64,000 nt of DNA from DATKNA01 sp963786765 (GTDB lineage: Bacteria > Actinomycetota > Actinomycetes > Actinomycetales > Kineosporiaceae). Position 1 is the first letter of the stretch. Each line of letters opens with the position of its first letter. Below, piece after piece: positions 1 through 8,224 of this stretch. The position numbers and the translations under genes were made by a program. The stretch lies in the NCBI GenBank assembly GCA_963786765.1, contig CAWBAJ010000008.1, forward strand, positions 186,001 through 250,000, given 5' to 3'. The notes under the pieces are model-generated. The model saw nothing but the letters and a program-made list of their open reading frames with translations. It made no database searches and was not told where the DNA came from.

Positions 1-716
1 GGTGGAACACCGAGCTCTGCTCGAACGCGGAGCCGGCCTTGTGCACGCTGGTCACGACGACGTCGGCGTCCGCGTCCATCCCCCACGTCGGCAGGTCGTC
101 GTGGAAGGGCAGGTGCGCGCCCCACGCCTCGTCCACGATGATCGGCTTGCCCCGGCGGTGGCAGGCCTGGACGACGGCCGCGAGGTCGCTGGCGACGCCG
201 TAGTCGGTCGGCCCGATGTGGAGCAGCCCCTTGGCGTCGGGGTGGGCGTCCCAGGCGCGCTCGACCGACTCGACGGTCGGCGGGTGCGCCACCTCGAGCT
301 CGCCGTCCCACGACGGGATCCACCCACACCGGTCTGATCCCGGCCAGGACCAGGCCGGAGACGACGCTCTTGTGGATGTTGCGCGCCACCAGCAGCTCGT
401 CGCCGTGCGCCGCGACGGAGAGCATCGCCGTCTTCAGGGACAGCGAGCTGCCGGCCGTCGCGAAGAAGGCGGTGTCGGCGTTGACGGCGTCCGCCATCAG
501 CTCCTGGGCCTGCTGGAGCAGGCCCTTGCTCGAGGTCCGGTCGTCCAGCCCGCCGGTGGTGAGCACGTCGGACAGGAACGCCTCGAGGCCGAGGACCTCG
601 ATCACGCGCGGATCCGCGCCCCGGCCCTGCTTGTGGCCCGGCGGCGTGTAGACGATGTCGCCGCGGCGGCGGAACTCGAGCATCGCCTCGAGGATGGGGG
701 CGCGCGAGTGATCCAT
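1..716 (-). pseudogene. Orn/Lys/Arg decarboxylase family protein, 5' part, frameshifted
   Basis: This is the N-terminal part of a PLP-dependent fold-type I decarboxylase of the Orn/Lys/Arg (speA/ldc-like) family; the gene continues beyond base 1. The start at 716 gives a protein that opens with the family-typical TPPGHKQGRG. Further on it has FFATAGSSLSLKTAML, then VDEAWGAHLPFHDDL, and finally the PLP-lysine region SVHKAGSAFEQS at the window edge. Around 318-322 the frame breaks: WVDP is followed by SWDGELEVAHPP only after removing one base from a ggg run. The product would decarboxylate a basic amino acid to a polyamine precursor; the exact substrate cannot be told. The break may be real or a consensus error. 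Confidence 0.75.
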
Positions 717-773
717 GACGTGGGAGTACCCCCGGGTGGGCGTGCCACGCCTGCCGGCGGGCACAGGGGTGCC

Positions 774-1064
774 ATGACCACCCAACCGAACCCCGCCGAC
801 GGCACGCTCGTGGAGCGCGAGGGCGTGAACGCCGGCTCCGACCGCTCGACCGCCGAGGGCGAGGCGCCGGTGCTGCCGGCCGAGGCGACGCTCACCGGGG
901 GGTCCACGACCGGGCGCCCGGGGAACCAGCCTGTCGATGCGCCGGACGCCGGAGGGCCGGACACGACGCCGTCCCAGGCCTGGTCCGGCGACACCGGCGG
1001 CGTCGTCGACCCCGAGGCGACCTACGGCTCGGAGTCCGGTCAGGACGTCGGCAGCACCGGCTGA
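774..1064 (+). CDS. small acidic disordered hypothetical protein
   Basis: This is a 96-residue protein beginning MTTQPNPADGTLVEREG, rich in Gly, Pro, Thr, Asp and Glu, with no hydrophobic segment and no recognisable domain. The composition suggests an intrinsically disordered cytoplasmic protein. The ATG at 774 follows a weak purine stretch. It is divergent from the decarboxylase and about 40 bases ahead of the wax-ester synthase gene. I do not recognise a family, and the coding call rests on frame openness and composition only. Confidence 0.5.
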   Translation: MTTQPNPADGTLVEREGVNAGSDRSTAEGEAPVLPAEATLTGGSTTGRPGNQPVDAPDAGGPDTTPSQAWSGDTGGVVDPEATYGSESGQDVGSTG

Positions 1065-1104
1065 ACCTCCCCTCCCCCGGCTCAGCCTGGGGGATCATGG
1101 CCGG

Positions 1105-2430
1105 GTGCCGGCCGAGCGGATGTCCCCCGCGGACGCCGCCTGGCTGCGCCTCGACAGGCCCGAGAACCCCATGGTCGTCACGGCGATCTTGTGGCTCGGC
1201 GGTCCCGTCGACCGCGAGCGGCTGCGGGACCAGCTCGCCGACCGCCTGGTGGCCGCCCACCCACGGTTCGGCTGCGTGGTGCGGCCGCGGCGCCTCGCCC
1301 TGTTGCCGCCGGCCTGGGTGCCGGACCCGTCGTTCGACGTCGATCGGCACCTGAGCGAGGTCGAGCTGGACTCCAGCGACGCCGGCGACGACGCCCTCGG
1401 CCGGCTCGTCGGCGCGCTCCTCGGGCGGCAGCTCGACCCCGCCGCTGCGCCGCCGTGGGAGATGGTGCTCGTCCACGGTTACCGGCCCGCGCCCGGCGAC
1501 CCGCCGCGGTCCGTGCTCGTCGGCCGGCTGCACCACGCGCTCGCCGACGGCGCCGCCCTCGTCCGGGTGTTGCTCGACCTCACGGACGCCCCCGACCTCA
1601 CGGACACCTCGACCGGGGCGGCGTCCGCCCACGGCCCGGCGCCCGCCCCGTCCCCGCCAGGCGGCCACACCCTCGGCGAGCGTGTGCTGCTCGCCGCCGG
1701 GCTCGCGGTCGCCGTGCCGGTCACCGGCGTACGGCTGCTCCTGATGCCGCCGGAGCCCCGGACCGTGCTGCGCGGTCCGCTCGGCGTGCGCAAGGTCGCC
1801 GCGTGGAGCGAGCCGCGCTCGCTGGCCGACGTGAAGACGGCGGCCGCCGCGCACGGCGTCACCGTCAACGACGTCCTCCTGGGCGCCGTCGGCGGTGGGT
1901 TCGCCCGCTACCTCGACCGCCGCGGCAACCGTCCGCTTCCGGCGCGGCTGCGCGTGTTCGTTCCCGTCGACCTCGGCGCCGGGATCCCTCGGCTCGGCAA
2001 CCGGTTCGGCCTCCTGCCGCTGCGGCTGCCGGTCGCCGAGCCCGACGCCGGGCGGCGGCTGCGTGCCATCGCCGCGCTGACCCGAGCGGCCAAGCGCTCG
2101 CCCGTCCCCGCCGCCACGTTCGTGCTCATCGGCATCCTCGGTGTCGCGCCCGCGGTGCTGCGCCGGCTGGTCACCCGCGTCCTCGGCGCCCGCGTCAGCG
2201 CGATCGTCACCAACGTCCCGGGACCGCGGCAGCGGCTGGCCCTCGCCGGCGTCCCCGTCGACGGGGTCGCGTTCTGGGTGCCGCAGACCGCCGCGGTCGG
2301 CGTCGGCGTCAGCCTCTTCAGCTACGCGGGGACGGTGCGGATCGGCGTCGCGGTGGACGCGGGGCTCGTGCCCGACGCCCAGGAGCTCGCCGGCGCCCTC
2401 GACGCCGCCCTCGACGAGCTCCTGCGGTGA
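1105..2430 (+). CDS. wax ester synthase / diacylglycerol acyltransferase (WS/DGAT) family
   Basis: This 441-residue protein belongs to the bacterial WS/DGAT acyltransferases, which transfer acyl groups from acyl-CoA to fatty alcohols or diacylglycerol to make storage lipids. It opens with the family-typical RMSPADAAWLRLDRPENPM. The catalytic HHxxxDG motif is seen as HHALADG near residue 143. The C-terminal half carries the usual VNDVLLGAVGGG, RVFVPVDLG and SAIVTNVPGPRQRLALAG blocks. The length matches the family (about 440-480). GTG at 1105 and ATG at 1120 are both possible starts. It stands alone and converges on the CrcB operon. Confidence 0.88.
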   Translation: MPAERMSPADAAWLRLDRPENPMVVTAILWLGGPVDRERLRDQLADRLVAAHPRFGCVVRPRRLALLPPAWVPDPSFDVDRHLSEVELDSSDAGDDALGRLVGALLGRQLDPAAAPPWEMVLVHGYRPAPGDPPRSVLVGRLHHALADGAALVRVLLDLTDAPDLTDTSTGAASAHGPAPAPSPPGGHTLGERVLLAAGLAVAVPVTGVRLLLMPPEPRTVLRGPLGVRKVAAWSEPRSLADVKTAAAAHGVTVNDVLLGAVGGGFARYLDRRGNRPLPARLRVFVPVDLGAGIPRLGNRFGLLPLRLPVAEPDAGRRLRAIAALTRAAKRSPVPAATFVLIGILGVAPAVLRRLVTRVLGARVSAIVTNVPGPRQRLALAGVPVDGVAFWVPQTAAVGVGVSLFSYAGTVRIGVAVDAGLVPDAQELAGALDAALDELLR

Positions 2431-2445
2431 GCCGGGTCCTCACTG

Positions 2446-2826
2446 TCAGGCCATGGCGATTCCGAGCGCGTAGCCGCCCCCGCACGCCAGCAGGCCGGCT
2501 GCCAGGCTGCTGACGACGTTCAGCGCCGCGGCGCCCACGGCGCCGTCCTCCGCCAGTCGCACGGCCTCGTACCCGAACGACGAGAACGTCGTCAACGCCC
2601 CGCAGATCCCGGTGCCGGCGAGAGTTCCCAGCCACGACGGCGCGCCCGCCGTCACCAGCCCGGCAACGGTCCCGAGCACCAGGCTGCCGGCCACGTTGAC
2701 GACCCACGTTCCCCACGGGAAGACCGTGTCGTGGAGCGACGAGACGACGAGATCGGTGACGTAGCGCAGCGGCGCCCCGACCGCGCCGCCGAGCAGCACG
2801 AGCAGGGCGGCGGTCAAGGAGCTCAC
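2446..2826 (-). CDS. crcB: fluoride efflux channel CrcB/FluC (second copy in operon)
   Basis: This 126-residue membrane protein of the FluC (CrcB) dual-topology fluoride channel family exports toxic fluoride. Visible family blocks are GGAVGAPLRYVTD in the first helix, FPWGTWVVNVAGSLVLG in the second, and GTGICGALTTFSSFGYEAV in the third, with a fourth hydrophobic helix at the end. The GTG start at 2826 overlaps the stop of the upstream DUF190 gene (GTGA), so translation is probably coupled. Actinomycetes often carry two crcB genes in tandem whose products form a heterodimer, as seems the case here. Confidence 0.9.
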   Translation of the reverse strand: MSSLTAALLVLLGGAVGAPLRYVTDLVVSSLHDTVFPWGTWVVNVAGSLVLGTVAGLVTAGAPSWLGTLAGTGICGALTTFSSFGYEAVRLAEDGAVGAAALNVVSSLAAGLLACGGGYALGIAMA

Positions 2827-3167
2827 TCGCCGCGCCGCCCCACGTAGCGCACGACCTCGACCTCGTCGACCACGACCAGCCCTTCCTGCACGAGCTCCTC
2901 GAGCTGGGGGAGGAACGCACGGATCTTCGGCGGCTCGTCCACGATGATCACGAGCACCGGCAGGTCCTCCGACAGGCTCACCAGGCGCGAGGTGTGGATC
3001 CGGCTCGAGGCGCCGAACCCCTCGCATCCACGGACGACGCTCGCGCCGGCCAGGCCCGCCGCATGTGCCCGATGGACGATCTCGGTGAACAGCGGCCGGT
3101 GGTGGTACCGGTCGTCCTCCCCGATGTACACGGTGAGCCGGAGCGCCGGCCCCTGCAGTGACGTCAT
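2823..3167 (-). CDS. DUF190 family protein between two crcB genes
   Basis: This 114-residue protein of the DUF190 family starts MTSLQGPALRLTVYIGEDD and contains VVRGCEGFGASSRIHT and DLPVLVIIVDEP, a small PII-like ferredoxin fold. DUF190 proteins are commonly encoded next to crcB and are thought to be cytoplasmic partners or regulators of fluoride export, but no biochemical role is established. The ATG at 3167 overlaps the stop of the upstream crcB (ATGA), and its own stop overlaps the start of the downstream crcB. All three genes therefore form one tightly coupled operon. Confidence 0.88.
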   Translation of the reverse strand: MTSLQGPALRLTVYIGEDDRYHHRPLFTEIVHRAHAAGLAGASVVRGCEGFGASSRIHTSRLVSLSEDLPVLVIIVDEPPKIRAFLPQLEELVQEGLVVVDEVEVVRYVGRRGE

Positions 3168-3694
3168 CGCACCCTCCTCCTCCGGACGGCGACCCTGGTG
3201 ACCACGACGGCGACCGTCACCGCAAGCAGCCCGGCCAGCGTCGTCCCGACCACGTAGACGGCCGCGAGCGCGGGCCGGCCCGCAGCGGCGAGGGAGCGCG
3301 TCTCCAGCATCGCCGTCGAGAACGTGGTGTAGCCCCCGAGCACGCCCACCCCCGCGAACGGCCGCAGGTAGCGCGACGGCGGCCACACCTCCAGCGCCAG
3401 GACCATCAGGACGCCGAGCGCGAAGCAGCCGGTCACGTTGGTCAGCGCCGTCGCCCAGGGAAAAGCCGAGGGGGCGTGCGGCAACCCCTGCGCGATCCCC
3501 CAGCGGCCGAGGCTGCCGAGGGCCCCGCCGAGCGAGATCAGCGCGAGGACGTCCCGGCGGCGTCCCAGCCCGCGGCGCAGCCGCCGCAGCGGCCGCGGGC
3601 CGGGGGGACGCCTCTCCCCCGGCGCGACGCCCGCATCACCCCAGGAGCGGACGAGCCTTCCGTCCACCTGCCGGCCGGCGTGTTCCGGGCGCAC
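3164..3694 (-). CDS. crcB: fluoride efflux channel CrcB/FluC (first copy in operon)
   Basis: FluC family, about 176 residues, with a roughly 50-residue Arg-rich tail before the channel core. Core blocks are SLGGALGSLGRWGIAQGL, FPWATALTNVTGCFALGV and GVLGGYTTFSTAMLETRSL. I chose the GTG at 3694 because the open frame further upstream (to 3784) runs through a candidate fluoride riboswitch. A purine-rich GAGGTAGG lies just before this GTG. The stop overlaps the DUF190 start (ATGA). With the DUF190 protein and the second CrcB it forms a fluoride-resistance operon. Confidence 0.82.
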   Translation of the reverse strand: MRPEHAGRQVDGRLVRSWGDAGVAPGERRPPGPRPLRRLRRGLGRRRDVLALISLGGALGSLGRWGIAQGLPHAPSAFPWATALTNVTGCFALGVLMVLALEVWPPSRYLRPFAGVGVLGGYTTFSTAMLETRSLAAAGRPALAAVYVVGTTLAGLLAVTVAVVVTRVAVRRRRVR

Positions 3695-3696
3695 TG

Positions 3697-3784
3697 ACCT
3701 ACCTCGTCGAGTGTCGAGGTAGGGACTGTTGGCGCCGCCGGCCGGTGCCGGACGGTCACGGTTGTCGGCGAGCCCCACCGCCAT
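3697..3784 (-). ncRNA. candidate fluoride (crcB) riboswitch with overlapping SD-sequestering hairpin
   Basis: On the minus strand, GGCG-GUGGGGCU-CGCC at 3782-3767 can form the P1-like hairpin. Its loop bases GGGGCU can pair with AGUCCC at 3726-3721, the pseudoknot pattern of crcB-motif RNAs. This is followed by CUAC, as in the consensus ending. CCUACCUCG and CGAGGUAGG (3723-3698) form an alternative hairpin whose left arm abuts and partly overlaps the pseudoknot strand, and whose right arm holds the GAGG ribosome-binding sequence of crcB (GTG 3694). This fits a translational ON switch. The AUG of the consensus is GUG here, so a covariance-model test is needed. Confidence 0.6.
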
Positions 3785-3806
3785 CGGCGACGATCCTAGG
3801 CCCGCG

Positions 3807-5504
3807 TCAGGCGTGCTTGGCGGCGGCCGCCTCCTGCAGGCCGAGCAGCTCGACGGACTGCTCGCGCATCTCCACCTTGCGCACCTTGCCGGTCACCGTC
3901 ATCGGGAAGTCGTCCACGACGTGCAGGTACCGCGGCACCTTGTAGTGCGCGAGGCTGCCGGCGCAGAACGCGCGGAGGCCCTCGATCGTCAGCGGCTCGG
4001 CGCCCCCGCGCAGACGCACCCAGGCCATGAGCTCCTCGCCGTACTTCTCGTCGGGGACGCCGATGACCTGGGCGTCGACGATGTCGGGGTGGGTGTAGAG
4101 GAACTCCTCCACCTCGCGCGGGTACACGTTCTCGCCGCCGCGGATCACCATGTCCTTGATCCGGCCCACGATGTTGACGTAGCCCTCGTCGTCCATGGTC
4201 GCCAGGTCGCCGGTGTGCATCCAGCCGCTCCGCAGGACCTCGGCCGTCTTCTCCGGCTCGTCCCAGTACCCGATCATGACCGAGTAGCCGCGGGTGCACA
4301 GCTCACCGGGCTCGCCGAGCGGCACGGGCAGGTCCGTGGCCGGGTCCACGACCTTCACCTCGAGGTGCGGGTGCACCTGGCCGACCGTGGAGACCCGGCG
4401 GTCGAGGGAGTCCTCCGCGCGGGTCTGGGTGGACACGGGGGACGTCTCGGTCATGCCGTAGCAGATCGTGACCTCGGCCATGTGCATGTCGCTGATCACG
4501 CGCTTCATGACCTCGACCGGGCACGGCGAGCCCGCCATGATGCCCGTCCGGAGCGAGGAGAGGTCGTAGTCGCCGAAGCCGGGCAGTGCCAGCTCGGCGA
4601 TGAACATGGTCGGGACGCCGTACAGGCTCGTGCACCGCTCGTCCTGCACGGCCTGCAGCGTCGCCTTCGGGTCGAAGCCGGGGGCGGGGATGACGACGCA
4701 GGCCCCGTGGCTCGTGCTGCCGAGGTTGCCCATCACCATGCCGAAGCAGTGGTAGAAGGGCACCGGCACGCAGATCCGGTCCTGCTCGCTGTACCCGCAG
4801 AGCTCCCCCACGAAGAAGCCGTTGTTGAGGATGTTGTGGTGCGACAGCGTCGCGCCCTTCGGGAAGCCGGTCGTGCCCGAGGTGTACTGGATGTTGATCG
4901 GATCGTCGAAGCCCAGCCCGGCGGAGCGGACGGCGACCGCATCGGCGTCCACGGTCTCGCCGTCGGCGAGCAGCGCGTCCCAGGTGTCCTCGCCGACGTA
5001 GACGACGTCCCGCAGCGCCGGCTGGCCCGGCCTGACCTCCTCGATCATCGCCCGGTAGTCGCTGGTGCGGAACGACGGCGCCGACACCAGGGTCGAGATG
5101 CCTGCCTGGCGCAGCACGTAGCCGACCTCGTGGGTGCGGTAGGCCGGGTTGATGTTGACGAGGATCGCGCCGATCCGGGCGGTGGCGTACTGGACGAGGA
5201 ACCACTCCAGCAGGTTCGGCGCCCAGATCCCGACCCGGTCGCCCTTCTCGACGCCGCGCGCCAGGAGGCCGCGGGCGACCCGCTCGACCTCGGCGTCCAG
5301 TTCGCGGTAGGTCAGGCGCCGGCCGGCCGCGACGTCGACGACCGCCTCCCGGTCGCCGAACCGCTCGACGGCCTTCTTCAGGTTCGCGTCGATCGTCTCG
5401 CCGAGGAGGGGAACCCTGGACGTCCCGCTGGCGTACGAGGTCTCCGGCATCGTCGTCCTCGGCATGCTCGTCCTCCCGGCCCGCGCTGTGTGCTGCTCAG
5501 TCAA
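3807..5504 (-). CDS. fatty-acyl-CoA synthetase (AMP-binding)
   Basis: This 565-residue member of the ANL adenylating superfamily activates a carboxylic acid with ATP and CoA. The P-loop-like A3 motif YTSGTTGFPKGA lies near residue 210. CYGMTETSPVS, GWMHTGDLATMDDEGYVNIVGR and IRGGENVYPREVEEFL follow in order, and the A10 lysine is in MTVTGKVRKVEMRE close to the C-terminus. The sequence resembles medium/long-chain FadD-like enzymes, but substrate length cannot be read. ATGs at 5504 or 5465 are both possible starts. It begins 9 bases after the NarL-type regulator stop, so it is probably the last gene of that operon. Confidence 0.87.
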   Translation of the reverse strand: MTEQHTARAGRTSMPRTTMPETSYASGTSRVPLLGETIDANLKKAVERFGDREAVVDVAAGRRLTYRELDAEVERVARGLLARGVEKGDRVGIWAPNLLEWFLVQYATARIGAILVNINPAYRTHEVGYVLRQAGISTLVSAPSFRTSDYRAMIEEVRPGQPALRDVVYVGEDTWDALLADGETVDADAVAVRSAGLGFDDPINIQYTSGTTGFPKGATLSHHNILNNGFFVGELCGYSEQDRICVPVPFYHCFGMVMGNLGSTSHGACVVIPAPGFDPKATLQAVQDERCTSLYGVPTMFIAELALPGFGDYDLSSLRTGIMAGSPCPVEVMKRVISDMHMAEVTICYGMTETSPVSTQTRAEDSLDRRVSTVGQVHPHLEVKVVDPATDLPVPLGEPGELCTRGYSVMIGYWDEPEKTAEVLRSGWMHTGDLATMDDEGYVNIVGRIKDMVIRGGENVYPREVEEFLYTHPDIVDAQVIGVPDEKYGEELMAWVRLRGGAEPLTIEGLRAFCAGSLAHYKVPRYLHVVDDFPMTVTGKVRKVEMREQSVELLGLQEAAAAKHA

Positions 5505-5513
5505 CCCGCCCCG

Positions 5514-6167
5514 TCAAGGGCTCCCGCCGAGGCCCGCGTCCCGGGCGAGGGCGACGGCCTCGGCGCGGGACGCTGCCTGCAGCTTGTGCAGGCAGGCCGA
5601 GACATGGTTGCGCACGGTCTTCTCGGACAGGAACAGCCGACGCGCCACGGTCTGGTTGTCGCAGCCCTGCGCCACCAGGTTCAGCACCTCGCGCTCCCGG
5701 TCGGACAGCTGCGGGAACGGGACGGCGGCCGCGCCGCGCAGGGCGGCAGCGGAGAAGAAGGCGAGGACGCGGTCGGCGATGCGCGGCCCGAAGACCGCCT
5801 CGCCGCTCGCGACGGCCCGGACCGCCCGGGTGATGTCCTCCGCCGACGCCTCCTTGAGCAAGTACCCCCGGGCACCCGCACGCAGGGCCGCGAAGACCGA
5901 GTCGTCGTCCTCGCTCATGGTCAGCACGACGACGGCGGTGGCGGGGAGCTCGGCGGCGATCCTGGCCGTCGCCTCGATCCCGCCTCCGCCCGGCATGCGC
6001 AGGTCCATGAGCACGACGTCGGGGTGGGTGCGCCTCGCCTGCTCGAGCGCCGCCTGCCCGTCGGCCACCGCGCCGACGACGTCGATGCCAGGGCTGTCCT
6101 CCAACGTCACCTGCAGGCCCTCGCGGAACACGGGGTGGTCGTCGGCGACCAGCACGGTCAGGCTCAT
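5514..6167 (-). CDS. NarL/FixJ-family response regulator
   Basis: This 217-residue two-component response regulator has an N-terminal receiver with acidic residues D9/D10, the phospho-acceptor D55 in VVLMDLRMPG, and a conserved Lys in GYLLKEASAED. A C-terminal LuxR helix-turn-helix follows (LSDREREVLNLVAQGCDNQ to LFLSEKTVRNHVS). Its ATG overlaps the stop of the upstream histidine kinase (6164-6167, ATGA), so kinase and regulator are coupled and almost certainly partners. Likely targets include its own operon, with the acyl-CoA synthetase downstream. Confidence 0.92.
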   Translation of the reverse strand: MSLTVLVADDHPVFREGLQVTLEDSPGIDVVGAVADGQAALEQARRTHPDVVLMDLRMPGGGGIEATARIAAELPATAVVVLTMSEDDDSVFAALRAGARGYLLKEASAEDITRAVRAVASGEAVFGPRIADRVLAFFSAAALRGAAAVPFPQLSDREREVLNLVAQGCDNQTVARRLFLSEKTVRNHVSACLHKLQAASRAEAVALARDAGLGGSP

Positions 6168-8224
6168 GGCGCTGCGGTCCTCTCGGCCTCGGGGTCGCTC
6201 GTGCGCGAGGCGACCTTCAGGGGAAGTGTCGCGGTCACGGTCGTGCCCTCGCCGCCGGTGTCGATCCGGAACATCCCGCCGACCTCGGCGGCGCGCTCCG
6301 CCATGCTCGTCAGCCCGATGCCCGGCACGACGTCGGGCCGGACGCCGGTCCCGTCGTCCCGCACCTTCAGCACCAGCACCACGCCGTCGTCGACCGACAT
6401 GGTCACGGTGACCGCGCGGGGACCGGCGTGCCGGACGGCGTTCGTCACGGCTTCCGTGACGATCCGGTACGCGGCCACCTCGACGGCGGCGGGCAGCGCC
6501 GGGAGCGGATCGGCGGCAACGACCTCGACGAGCGGGGTCCCGGCGCCAGGACCACCGGCGGCGAACGCGGCGGTGTGCTCCCGGACGGCGCCGACGAGAC
6601 CGACGTCGTCCAGCGCGGGGGGACGCAGGTCGTCGACCACGCGTCGCACCTCGCCGACGGTCTCCCGCAGCCGGTCGCGCAGCCGTTGCACCCGGGTCGC
6701 CAGGTCGGGGTCGTCGCGCAGCCGCCGCTCGAGCCCCTCGAGCTGCAGGGCGAGCCCGGCCAGCTGGGGACCGACGCCGTCGTGCAGGTCGTGCCGCAGC
6801 CGGCGGCGCTCCTCTTCGCGGGCCGCCACGATGCGCTCCCGGCTCTGCTGCAGGTCCGCGACGAGTGCGGCCGCCTGCAGCAGCGCACCGGCCCGCCGGG
6901 CTGCGTCGTGCAGCACCGACTGCTCCTCGGGCCGCAGCCGCTCACCGGCATGCCGGTGCCCGACCCGCAGCACGCCGATGCGACGTCCGTGCACAGCGAT
7001 CGGGACGTCCACCCCGCCTGCCACCTCTCGGCCCGACCGGATCGGGTCGAGACCGCCGGCGTCCGGCATCACGGCCACGGACGGCAGCCGCAGCGCCGCG
7101 CGGAGCTCGACGGTCAGCTGCTCGAGCGCGTCGAGCGGGCCGCTGGCGGCGTCCACGCTGCGCCCGAGCCGGTCCACCACCGAGTAAGGGTCGCGGCGGC
7201 TGCCGAACAGGGCACGGTCCACGGCGCCCTGGACCCGCTCGCGGACGCCGGCGAGGAGCAGGGCGAGCACGGCGACGGCGACGACGCCCAGCTTCTCAGC
7301 CGCGACGTCGCCGAGCAGCTCGACGACGAGGAGGTAGGCGACGACGACGACGCCCGTGAGCACGGCGTAGGTGATCGTCCGGTTCAGGACCAGCTGGATG
7401 TCGAGCAGCTGGTGGCGCAGCACCGCGACGGCGATGCCGACCGGGATGGCCGCGACCGCGAGGGTGAAGACGGCCTCGCCGAAGGCCGGCGGCAGCAGGT
7501 TGGGCAGGAACAGCAGGATCACGCTGACGAGCACCGAGAACTGCAGCCACTGCAGCTGAGCGCGCTCGACGCCGCGCGCCCGCCTGGTGCGCAGCACTAG
7601 CGCCACGAGGCTCACCGGCGTCAGGACGAAGAGCCCCACCACCGCGACGACGCCGACCTTGAAGAGGTCGTCGCCGCCGACGTACCACGGGTTGAAGATC
7701 GCCTCCGTGGCGTCGATCGGGTGCTTGCTGAACGCGAGGACGAGCACCGCGGTGGCGAGCAGCACGGCGGCCACGGCGACGAAGGGGCGCCAGCGGCGCG
7801 ACGGCAGCCGCCCGTCAGGGAACAGCACAGGCAGGAACACGGGGACGGCGAGCTCGGGCACCCACGCCCAGGCCGCGATCCAGGCCGCCGGCTCGGCCAG
7901 CGGCAGCCCTGGATGCACGAGAACGGCGCGCACCGCGTACTGGTTCGCCAGCCCGTTGAGCCCGACCACCCACGTCGCAACGAGGATCCAGCCCACCCGG
8001 TTGTCGGGACGGCGCCGGACCAGGAAGGCGCCGAGGCACGGGTAGAGGACGCCGGCGACGACGTCGGCGTAGGTGTAGCTCACGTCGACGTGCCGCCGGT
8101 TGTCCAGGTACAGCAGCAGGGAGGCGAGCGAGGCGACCACGGACAGCAGCGCCAGGACGCCGGCGGCCCGGATCGTCCACCTGGGCTGCGTCGTGACCAC
8201 GGCGGGATTGTCACCCCTGAGCAT
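6164..8224 (-). CDS. membrane sensor histidine kinase (HisKA_3 / LiaS-NarX type)
   Basis: This 686-residue sensor kinase has about eight to ten hydrophobic segments in the first 330 residues. A GAF-like region (around residues 370-450) comes next, then the HisKA_3 dimerisation helix with the phospho-histidine in RRLRHDLHDGVGPQLAGL. The HATPase domain shows the N-box EAVTNAVRHAG and G-box DDGTGVRPDVVPGIGLTSM. The ATG at 8224 shares bases with the stop of the upstream secreted-protein gene (TGATG), so the two are translationally coupled. The membrane sensor part is large and unassigned. Confidence 0.88.
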   Translation of the reverse strand: MLRGDNPAVVTTQPRWTIRAAGVLALLSVVASLASLLLYLDNRRHVDVSYTYADVVAGVLYPCLGAFLVRRRPDNRVGWILVATWVVGLNGLANQYAVRAVLVHPGLPLAEPAAWIAAWAWVPELAVPVFLPVLFPDGRLPSRRWRPFVAVAAVLLATAVLVLAFSKHPIDATEAIFNPWYVGGDDLFKVGVVAVVGLFVLTPVSLVALVLRTRRARGVERAQLQWLQFSVLVSVILLFLPNLLPPAFGEAVFTLAVAAIPVGIAVAVLRHQLLDIQLVLNRTITYAVLTGVVVVAYLLVVELLGDVAAEKLGVVAVAVLALLLAGVRERVQGAVDRALFGSRRDPYSVVDRLGRSVDAASGPLDALEQLTVELRAALRLPSVAVMPDAGGLDPIRSGREVAGGVDVPIAVHGRRIGVLRVGHRHAGERLRPEEQSVLHDAARRAGALLQAAALVADLQQSRERIVAAREEERRRLRHDLHDGVGPQLAGLALQLEGLERRLRDDPDLATRVQRLRDRLRETVGEVRRVVDDLRPPALDDVGLVGAVREHTAAFAAGGPGAGTPLVEVVAADPLPALPAAVEVAAYRIVTEAVTNAVRHAGPRAVTVTMSVDDGVVLVLKVRDDGTGVRPDVVPGIGLTSMAERAAEVGGMFRIDTGGEGTTVTATLPLKVASRTSDPEAERTAAP

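Noticed and set aside
3695..3784. Longer crcB start at ATG 3784
   Set aside because: The extension runs through the candidate riboswitch and hairpin. GTG 3694 has a Shine-Dalgarno-like GAGG and leaves the leader free.
3729..7187. 1152-codon plus-strand open frame
   Set aside because: It is antisense to the acyl-CoA synthetase, NarL regulator and kinase genes, which all show clear family motifs. Long antisense frames are expected at this GC content.
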